A stretch of DNA of 62,555 nucleotides from Akkermansiaceae bacterium (GTDB lineage Bacteria; Verrucomicrobiota; Verrucomicrobiia; Verrucomicrobiales; Akkermansiaceae): the NCBI GenBank assembly GCA_021202525.1, contig JAJQCV010000133.1, positions 1 to 62,555 on the forward strand, written 5' to 3'. The notes beneath the pieces are model-generated. The model ran no database searches and was not told where the DNA came from. It saw nothing but the letters and a program-made list of their open reading frames with translations. Both the position numbers and the translations under genes were made by a program. This document shows, piece by piece, positions 55,355-62,555 of this stretch (positions are counted from its first letter, which is position 1; every line of letters begins with the position of its first letter).

Positions 55355-56641
55355 ATGAGCAAAAATTATCGATTTGAAACACGCCAGCTCCACGTGGGCC
55401 AGGAGAATCCCGACCCGGTTACGGACGCCCGCGCCGTTCCGATTTACGCAACCACTTCCTACGTCTTCAAGGACTCCGCGCAGGCCGCCGGACGCTTTGC
55501 CCTGGCGGAGCCGGGCAACATTTACAACCGCCTGATGAACCCAACGGCGGACGTTTTTGAAAAACGCATCGCCGCGCTGGAAGGCGGAGCCGCCGCGCTG
55601 GCCGTAGCCACCGGAGCCGCCGCCGTCACCTACGCCATCCAGAACATCGCCCGCGCCGGGGACCACATCGTTTCCGCCGCCACCGTGTACGGAGGCACGT
55701 ACAACCTGTTTGCCAACACGCTCGCGGAAAGCGGGATTGAAACCACTTTCGTAGACGCCGGGGACGTGAACAACTTCGCCCGGGCCATCCGGGAAAACAC
55801 CAAGGCCCTGTACGTGGAGAGCCTGGGCAACCCGAACTGCGACATTGCGGACATGGAAGCCCTGGCGGAAATCGCCCATGCCCATGGCATTCCCCTCATT
55901 GTGGACAGCACCTTCGCCACGCCTTTCCTGTTCCGTCCGCTGGAGCACGGCGCGGACATCGTCGTGCACTCCGCCACCAAATTTATCGGCGGCCACGGTA
56001 CGGTGATGGGCGGCGTGATTGTGGACGGAGGCAGGTTCGACTGGACGCAGAACGACAAATTCCCCGGCCTTTCCAAACCCAACGCCAATTACCACGGCGC
56101 CGTGTTTTCCGAGGTGTGCGGCAATCTGGCCTACATCGTCAAGATCCGCGCCACCCTCCTGCGGGACATGGGCGCGACGATCAGCCCGTTCAACTCCTTC
56201 CTGCTTCTCCAGGGGCTGGAAACCCTTTCCCTCCGGGTGGAGCGCCATGTCCAGAATGCGCTGCGCGTGGTAGAATACCTGGCCGCCCATCCCCAGGTGC
56301 AGAAGGTGAACCACCCCTCCCTGCCGGAACACCCCAACCACGATCTTTACCGGAGATATTATCCGAACGGCGGGGGCTCCATTTTCACCTTCGAGGTGAA
56401 AGGTGGCGCGGAAAAGGCTCGCAAGTTCTGCGAAAGCCTGGAACTATTCTCCCTGCTCGCCAACGTGGCGGACGTCAAGTCCCTGGTGATCCACCCGGCC
56501 TCCACCACCCATTCCCAGATGACGGAGGAAGAACTCAAGGCGGGAGGCATCACGCCCTCCACGGTGCGGCTTTCCATAGGCACGGAACACATAGACGACA
56601 TTATCGAGGACCTGGAGTACGGTTTCCGCGCCATTCTCTAA
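55355..56641 (+). CDS. metY: O-acetylhomoserine sulfhydrylase/aminocarboxypropyltransferase
   Basis: A 428-residue PLP enzyme of the Cys/Met metabolism family. It makes homocysteine from O-acetylhomoserine and sulfide. The PLP lysine is in [12 protein letters not shown]; phosphate-binding [13 protein letters not shown] and C-terminal [17 protein letters not shown] are conserved. First gene after an Rrf2 regulator; cysK follows 37 bases later. Confidence 0.92.
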   Translation: MSKNYRFETRQLHVGQENPDPVTDARAVPIYATTSYVFKDSAQAAGRFALAEPGNIYNRLMNPTADVFEKRIAALEGGAAALAVATGAAAVTYAIQNIARAGDHIVSAATVYGGTYNLFANTLAESGIETTFVDAGDVNNFARAIRENTKALYVESLGNPNCDIADMEALAEIAHAHGIPLIVDSTFATPFLFRPLEHGADIVVHSATKFIGGHGTVMGGVIVDGGRFDWTQNDKFPGLSKPNANYHGAVFSEVCGNLAYIVKIRATLLRDMGATISPFNSFLLLQGLETLSLRVERHVQNALRVVEYLAAHPQVQKVNHPSLPEHPNHDLYRRYYPNGGGSIFTFEVKGGAEKARKFCESLELFSLLANVADVKSLVIHPASTTHSQMTEEELKAGGITPSTVRLSIGTEHIDDIIEDLEYGFRAIL

Positions 56642-56678
56642 CGATTTGCCGCCAAAAACGCTCATTTTCTTACAAGAC

Positions 56679-57608
56679 ATGAAAATTTACAGGAACATTA
56701 CGGAACTGGTCGGCAGGACGCCCCTGCTGGAACTGGCCAATTACGACCGCAGGCACAGCCTGGACGCCGTCATCCTGGCCAAGCTGGAAGCCTTCAACCC
56801 CGCAGGCAGCGTGAAAGACCGCATTGCCCTGGCGATGATTGACGCGGCGGAAGCCTCCGGCCGGCTGAAGCCGGACTCCGTCATCATTGAACCCACCAGC
56901 GGCAACACGGGCATCGGCCTGGCAGCCGTGGCTACTTCCCGCGGGTACCGGATCATCCTCACGATGCCGGAAACCATGAGCGTGGAACGCCGCAACCTGC
57001 TGAAAGCCTACGGCGCGGAACTGGTGCTGACGGACGGGACGAAGGGCATGCAGGGAGCCATTGCGAAGGCGGAGGAACTCGCCGCCGAACTGCCGAACAG
57101 CTTCATTCCCGGCCAGTTCGTGAACCAGGCCAATCCGGAAGCCCACTTCCGCACCACCGGACCGGAAATCTGGGACGATACGGACGGCAAGGTGGACATC
57201 TTTGTGGCGGGCGTGGGAACCGGGGGAACCGTTACAGGCGTGGGCAGGTACCTCAAATCCCGCAATCCCGGCGTCAAGGTCGTAGCCGTGGAGCCGTCGG
57301 CCTCCCCCGTTCTCACCGAGGGCACGGCCGGACCGCACAAAATCCAGGGGATTGGCGCGGGATTCGTGCCGGAAACCCTGGACACCTCCGTTTACGACGA
57401 AGTAATCACCGTCACCAATGAAGACGCATTCGCCACGGGCAAGGAACTGGCCCGCACGGAAGGCGTCCTGGCGGGGATTTCCTCCGGGGCGGCTCTGTGG
57501 GCGGCCACGCAGCTGGCGAAAAGGCCGGAAAACGCGGGCAAGACCATCGTCGTTCTTCTGCCGGACACGGGTGACCGCTACCTGTCCACCCCCCTCTTTG
57601 CAGATTAA
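56679..57608 (+). CDS. cysK: cysteine synthase A
   Basis: A 309-residue O-acetylserine sulfhydrylase. PLP Lys46 is in [25 protein letters not shown] binds the substrate; [14 protein letters not shown] and [11 protein letters not shown] bind the phosphate. Makes cysteine from O-acetylserine and sulfide. Start at 56679 chosen over an in-frame ATG 11 codons up. Between metY and thiE in one operon. Confidence 0.95.
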   Translation: MKIYRNITELVGRTPLLELANYDRRHSLDAVILAKLEAFNPAGSVKDRIALAMIDAAEASGRLKPDSVIIEPTSGNTGIGLAAVATSRGYRIILTMPETMSVERRNLLKAYGAELVLTDGTKGMQGAIAKAEELAAELPNSFIPGQFVNQANPEAHFRTTGPEIWDDTDGKVDIFVAGVGTGGTVTGVGRYLKSRNPGVKVVAVEPSASPVLTEGTAGPHKIQGIGAGFVPETLDTSVYDEVITVTNEDAFATGKELARTEGVLAGISSGAALWAATQLAKRPENAGKTIVVLLPDTGDRYLSTPLFAD

Positions 57609-57629
57609 TCCGCCTGCCGGCATACCTTT

Positions 57630-58244
57630 ATGAAATCATTCAACCTCCACCTCTACCTGGTCACTGACGAGGCGGCCAAATGCCGCCACAGCCTGCTGGA
57701 AACCGTCCGGAAGGCCGTGGACGGCGGCGTCACCATCGTGCAGTACCGCTCCACCAATCCGGACGCGGGCACCTGCTACCGGGAAGCCCTGCCCATCCGG
57801 GACTTCCTGGCGGCGCGCGGAATCCCCTTCATTGTCAACAACCGCGTTGACCTGGCGCTGGCGCTGGATGCGGACGGCGTCCACATTGGCCAGCGGGACC
57901 TTCCCGTACCCTCCGTGCGCGCCATGATCGGCCCGGACAAAATCCTGGGGCTGTCCGTCTCCAACATGGACCAGCTCCGCGCCGTGGACGCCTCCCTGGT
58001 GGACTACCTGGGGATGGGGCCCGTTTTCCCGACGATTTCCAAACTCAACGCCCCGCCCGTGCTGGGCGTGGAAGGCTTCGCCGCCCTGGCCTCCCGGTCC
58101 CCCCTGCCCGTCGTCGCCATCGGCGGGCTGGATGCGGAACGCGCGCGCCAGGTGCGGGCCACGGGAACGGCCGCAGGCATTGCCGCAGTCTCCGCCATTT
58201 GCGGAGCGGAGGACCCGGAAGCCGCCGCACGGGCGCTGGCCTGA
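57630..58244 (+). CDS. thiE: thiamine-phosphate synthase
   Basis: A 204-residue TIM-barrel enzyme joining HMP-PP and thiazole phosphate to thiamine phosphate. LYLVTDE, GVTIVQYRSTN, VNNRVDLALALDADGVHIGQRDL and YLGMGPVFPT are diagnostic. It follows cysK by 21 bases and precedes thiM by 51. No TPP riboswitch was seen here. Confidence 0.93.
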   Translation: MKSFNLHLYLVTDEAAKCRHSLLETVRKAVDGGVTIVQYRSTNPDAGTCYREALPIRDFLAARGIPFIVNNRVDLALALDADGVHIGQRDLPVPSVRAMIGPDKILGLSVSNMDQLRAVDASLVDYLGMGPVFPTISKLNAPPVLGVEGFAALASRSPLPVVAIGGLDAERARQVRATGTAAGIAAVSAICGAEDPEAAARALA

Positions 58245-58295
58245 CCGTCCTCCTTCCCGGAAACGCCGGGCAATAAAACCATTCTTTCAAACGCC

Positions 58296-59111
58296 ATGCC
58301 TTCATCATCCGGCCTTGTCAGCGCCGTCTCCTCAGATCTGGAAAAAATCAGGGAGGCGGCCCCGCTGGTCCTTTCCCTGACCAACTCCGTCGTACAGCCC
58401 CTGACGGCCAACCTCCTGCTGGCTGCGGGAGCCGTTCCCGCCATGCTCAACGACGCAGAGGAAACAGTGGAAATGCTCCGCGGCGGAACGGGCGCCCTGC
58501 TGGTCAATCTGGGCACCGTTACGCACGAACAAGGCGCCGTCATGCAGACGGCCGTGCAGGAAGCCAACCGGCTGAACATCCCCTGGGTTCTGGACCCGGT
58601 GGCCGTGGGGGCGCTCTCTCTCCGCACGCGGCTGGCAAGGCAATTGAAGGAACAAACGCCCCGCATCATCCGCGGGAACGCCTCGGAAATCATGGCCCTG
58701 GCCGGTTATTCCTCCGTCACGAAAGGGCCGGAAAGCACCAGTTCCAGCGCGGACGCCCTGCAGGCGGCCAGGGAACTGGCCCTGCACACGGGGGCGGCCG
58801 TTCTCGTCACGGGCCGCACGGACTATTCCACGGACGGTCACCAGGTGGTTTCCACGGAAAACGGGCATCCCATGATGTCCCGCGTCACGGGCGTGGGCTG
58901 CTCCATGGGCGCGCTGGCCGCCGCCTGTGCCGCCGTCTCCCCCTCCCCGCTTCAGGCGGCCATTTCCACCGCCGTTCTGATGGGAATCGCCGGAGAAATG
59001 GCCTTTGAACAAAGCCCGGCTCCCGGCTCTTTTGCCGTCTCCCTCCTGGACTGCCTTTATTCCCTTTCCCCGGAAGACGTAGCCCGCAGGGCGCGCATCC
59101 TTTCCCTTTAG
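58296..59111 (+). CDS. thiM: hydroxyethylthiazole kinase
   Basis: A 271-residue ThiM salvaging thiazole for thiamine synthesis. LSLTNSVVQPLTANLLLAAGAVPAM, VLDPVAVGA and RVTGVGCSMGALAAA are the substrate and ATP sites. Last gene of the sulfur/thiamine operon; converges on the S6 protease gene. Confidence 0.93.
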   Translation: MPSSSGLVSAVSSDLEKIREAAPLVLSLTNSVVQPLTANLLLAAGAVPAMLNDAEETVEMLRGGTGALLVNLGTVTHEQGAVMQTAVQEANRLNIPWVLDPVAVGALSLRTRLARQLKEQTPRIIRGNASEIMALAGYSSVTKGPESTSSSADALQAARELALHTGAAVLVTGRTDYSTDGHQVVSTENGHPMMSRVTGVGCSMGALAAACAAVSPSPLQAAISTAVLMGIAGEMAFEQSPAPGSFAVSLLDCLYSLSPEDVARRARILSL

Positions 59112-59150
59112 GAGCACTTTCCCTTCCTCGGGACGGGAAGAAAAACAAAG

Positions 59151-59176
59151 CGCCGCACCCCTCCCGGAATGCGGCG
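59151..59176. terminator. bidirectional terminator between thiM and the S6 gene
   Basis: CGCCGCA (59151-59157)/TGCGGCG (59170-59176) with A-rich left and T-containing right flanks. Confidence 0.6.
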
Positions 59177-59195
59177 TTTGGAATTTACCGGCCTT

Positions 59196-62100
59196 TTACC
59201 CGTTCCGCGGAACGGAGCGGCGCAGGAACGACGCTCCCGCTGCGGCCATCAGCAGCATCGCGGCGGACGGTTCCGGAACCGGCATCGGCGCCGTAGCCGT
59301 AAACGCCCCAGTCGGGACGAGAGACACTTCCGGCGCGGCATTCGGCGTCCAGACCATGTTCATATCTTTGGAGTCTTCACTCTTTTGCAGACTCCACTGC
59401 CCATAAGCCGAGTAATCCCCTGCGGCGGACGTATCCAGCGTAAAATTGCCCGTCAGCGTGGCGTTGTCTCCGCCGTCGATGAAGTTCAGGATTCGGGACG
59501 TGTTCCAGAAATCGGTGGAATAGTCGATGGTCAGGGCGGCCAGCTTCAGCATGGCTCCCGCGTCAATCCGGAAGACGCCGGACCGGAGCATCAGGCTGTT
59601 GCACGCCAATTCATCTCCAGAGGAACCGCCTATGGACAAGGTCAATTCAAAAATGGAACCGGATTCCATGGTCGTATTCCCGGTCAAGGTGGCGGAACCA
59701 GTCAGGACGCCGCCATCCTTCACCAGAATATTGTTCCCCAGGCTGACCGCAACGGCATCCGCTCCCGTTCCGCCCAAAACAAGGCTGCCGCCGGAATGGA
59801 CCGTTGCCTGTCCCGTCCCAAGAGCCTGGTTGGAAGCGGCAACCAGCGTTCCTCCATGGATCGCTGTTCCTCCGGAATAGGTATTCCTGCCGGAAAGCAC
59901 CATGATTCCGTTGCCCGACTTGGCAACGGCGCCTTTGGCCCCGGAGAAATTGACGATGTTGCCGGAGACGTTCAAATCGGACGCCCCCGTACCCCGTTCC
60001 ACTACAAATGCCGTGGGGCTGCCGCCCCTCAGCCGGACATTGATATTCCTGATTTCCGCTGCCCTGTCCGCCGCCCTCACCTGGAAAACGGTATCCGTCC
60101 AGCCGTCCATGGCGCCCTTGCCCGTCAACACCCCGCTGTCCAGCATTCCTCCCGCCATCGTAACCGTCATATTTCTGAATGTCTGGTTCCTCGTATCGTT
60201 CAGGAACAGCGTTCCCCCGTTGATCTCCACATTCCCGACGCAGGAGTCATTCCCCGAATTGCCGAAGCAGTCAACCCCGCGGAGAGCAACCGTTCCGCCC
60301 CGGTTGATTATCAAATCCCCGCGGATAATGCCTTCCTCCCCTCCTGAAATAAGGAACAATGTGCCCGCATTGACCGTAGTTCCCCCCCGTATAAGTCTGG
60401 CGTTTCTGCACGGAGAGTACTCCAGCCCCCTCTTTCACGAGAGCTCCCGTGCCGGATACCTCCGAATTGAGGAAAACAGAACCGGAGGCGTTGAAGGAAA
60501 GAATGCCATTGTTGACCACCGGACCGGAGCCCAGGGAACCGTTCCTTTCCCCGTCGCCCACGGCCAGAATTCCCGCCTCAATCGTGGTTCCGCCGGAATA
60601 GGTATTGGCCCCGGTCAGCACCAGCGTTCCTTCCCCGGTTTTCACGAGGGAACCGGCTCCGGAAATCACGCCGGACTCCATGGCGGAACCGGAATCCACC
60701 TCCGCCCGGAATATGGATGCCGCCCCGGACAGCATCACATTTCCGCTGTGGCTGCCACCGGAGAGGATGCCGAACGTTCCTCCGTCCGCCACGTTGACGG
60801 AGGAAGCCACCTCCGCATGCGCTCCCGCCGTAAACCGCGCGCCATTTTCCACCTGCACTGTTCCGGTGGCAAAAACAGCCGTCTGCCAGTCGTTCTCATC
60901 CACATACCCTCCCGCGTGCAGGGTGGGAACTCCGGCCACCTTCACTTCTCCACTCTGCACCGTCCACGTTCCGGAATTGAGGATGACGCCGGACAGGTTC
61001 CAGACGGAACCTTCCGCCGCTCCGGGCGCGTACGCCACGTTCAACTGGCCGTTCTTCAGGGAACCTCCATCCAGAAAAGAACCCAGATAATGCTGTTCCC
61101 CGTCTCCCGTGAACGTGAATGTCACGGCGGAATTGGCAAGGAAATTGCCAAAGCACGCTCCGGAATCCAGATGCGTAATAGCAGACAAAGACATGTTGTG
61201 ACCATACATGTCCACAATGCCCCCGCGGTGGCCGAAGATGAACTCCCCGGACAACTGGTTTTTTCCCGCCAGGCGCACGACCACCCCGCCGCCGTTTAAT
61301 TTCACGTTATGGGCCGCGTAGCCGTCCCGGTCCAGGACCAGCATGCCGCCGCCCCCTACGTTGATGTCCGCCGCGTTGTTCCCCTGGCCGCCCACGATCA
61401 ATGTTCCCTCCCCGATCTTCCGCCATTCGTCCCCGGAAGTTCCGGTCAGCAGCGTGGTGACCACGGCCCCTTTATTGACCACGAAACCCGCCGTATTCAG
61501 GCGGTAGGAGGCATTGCCCCCGTCGGTCAGCACGTAGTCACGGTTGAAGGTCAGGGAACCCGCCCCCGTGTCCACGGAGCCCTGGAGCACGATCGTTCCG
61601 CCCGAACCGTCAAAAATCAGATTGGTGCAGGCATTCAACTGCTCATTGGTTGCCTGCGTGCCCAGCGTGGAGGTGTCCCCGCGCACTCCGGAAACCAGGC
61701 CGATGTACTCCGTGGCGAGGTCCCCCTGCACGAAGGTGCCCTTACCATCAGCATCCGTCACATTCCACAGCACGTCCCCGCCCCCTGCCGATACGCTGAC
61801 GGTGCGGTTGAAGCTGTCCACATAATCGCTGGCCCACTGGTTGCCGGAACGCATCTGGGTAGTCAGCCCATAACCGCTTCCGCCGGCAGACTGGGCGGCT
61901 CCGACCCATTCCCATCTGCCGGAATTTTCATTGTACACGTAGCTGGGACTGCCGCTGTCTCCGGACAATCCACCTGAAGGCAATGGATTGGCCTCGGAAG
62001 GCCTCTTGAAATTGTACCAAAACCGGTATGCCGGGTAAGTCTTGGCATTCTCCGGATCCGGCTCCCCGGTCCCTTCTACTTTTGCCTGCCCCTCAAAAAC

Positions 62101-62555
62101 CAGAGTGCCTCCGGTCAAATAACCATAGGAACCGTCAATCTTTTCCTGCTTGCCGTTTCCCGTGGCGACCGCCTGAACTCCGGAACCGGCCCTCATGACC
62201 AGCCTTCCCTTCATGTTGTCCAGGTATTCCGGGTCCGTCAGGTAGGGAACGTATTCCGCCTCCGTCACGATCTTGCTCAGCCGCTGCACGCGGTAATCGT
62301 ATGTGAAATTGGACTCGTCGCCCCATGCATCCTTTCTGGTGACGCTGCGGTAGGAATCGTAAAAAGGCGTCCCCTGTTCGGCTCCAAAACGTTTGGTGAA
62401 TGTAACGAAATGATTGTAATAATCATGCGCCACCGTCGCAATGAAACCGGGCCCTCCCACCAGCGCGGCCTCCCCCATATGGGCATCCGCCACACTGTCG
62501 AAATTCATCATTTTGGGAATGGTGCCCACGTAAGTGCCCTCCTTGTCGTAGATGG
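59196..62555 (-). pseudogene. S6 (IgA protease/SPATE-like) protease, PEP-CTERM, frameshifted
   Basis: A secreted protease whose 5' end lies beyond the window. The protease part has GFIATVAHDYYN (His at 62425-62427), YDYRVQRLSKIVTE (Asp near 62294) and GDSGSPSYVY (Ser near 61955), the S6 order. A passenger like those of SPATEs follows (KIGEGTLIV, FGHRGGIVDMYG). Then come beta-strand repeats (TGANTYSGGTTIEAG), and the tail is PEPSAAMLLMAAAGASFLRRS, a PEP-CTERM signal, not a beta barrel. A C7 run (60382-60388) should be six; one extra base breaks the frame. Relatives cut IgA or mucosal proteins; substrate unknown here. Confidence 0.82.
60382..60388 (-). other. homopolymer frameshift site in the S6 gene
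   Basis: C7 on the + strand. Six would restore YTGGTTVNAGTLF, the expected repeat sequence. Confidence 0.75.

Noticed and set aside
57609..58295. TPP riboswitch for thiE/thiM
   Set aside because: Gaps of 21 and 51 bases are too short, and no THI-box sequence was seen.

Overview
The window looks like chromosome from a gut Verrucomicrobiota bacterium, most likely Akkermansia or a close relative. This is inferred from the moderately high GC, PEP-CTERM C-termini on two secreted proteases, a GGGtGRT/NifU-like pair, an alternative complex III (Act) operon, and the glycogen synthase-like/GH57 pair. No 16S gene is present to confirm it. Most of the sequence is dense, ordinary chromosome. Coding sequence fills nearly everything, and many start codons overlap the preceding stop as ATGA.

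Layout. 1-7.0 kb: a frameshifted secreted protein, a metallophosphoesterase, the Fe-S scaffold-like/GGGtGRT pair, an adenine-specific DNA methylase and a Xer recombinase. 7.0-11.9 kb: secreted and accessory genes, including an IdeS/Mac-type cysteine protease with PEP-CTERM and a repeat-rich lipoprotein. 12.0-19.1 kb: a two-component system with two VWA-domain secreted proteins, one broken by a homopolymer frameshift. 19.5-33.6 kb: housekeeping (UppP, TatC, GltX, RRM protein, MscS-type channel, QueF, QueC, beta-CASP hydrolase, Tmk, Icd). 33.8-35.8 kb: an AT-richer accessory patch with a Tae4-like cell-wall amidase carrying a PA14-like N-terminal domain, a downstream secreted protein that could be its immunity factor, and a decayed tRNA 3' half.

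36.0-42.2 kb: an Act operon (ActC, D, E, F and a large CcoO/CcoP-like multidomain cytochrome) without ActA or ActB. 42.5-48.7 kb: a chorismate-binding enzyme, a GH31 alpha-glucosidase, and the glycogen synthase-like GT with a GH57 protein whose usual catalytic Glu appears to be Gly. 49.1-53.6 kb: an SdpR/SdpI-like pair with a visible operator, peptide deformylase, and a TonB-ExbB-ExbD set. 53.8-59.1 kb: Ssb, an Rrf2 regulator, MetY, CysK, ThiE and ThiM. 59.2 kb to the end: a truncated-by-window, frameshifted S6 (IgA protease/SPATE-like) protease ending in PEP-CTERM rather than a beta barrel.

Themes. Two protease families known elsewhere for attacking immunoglobulins (IdeS and S6) occur here with PEP-CTERM tails. 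This suggests host-directed or mucosal proteolysis, though the substrates are unknown. The Tae4-like amidase beside a tRNA scar is the best candidate for a horizontally acquired antibacterial module. Three genes carry single-base frameshifts, two of them in G/C homopolymers. These are either assembly errors or real on/off switching.
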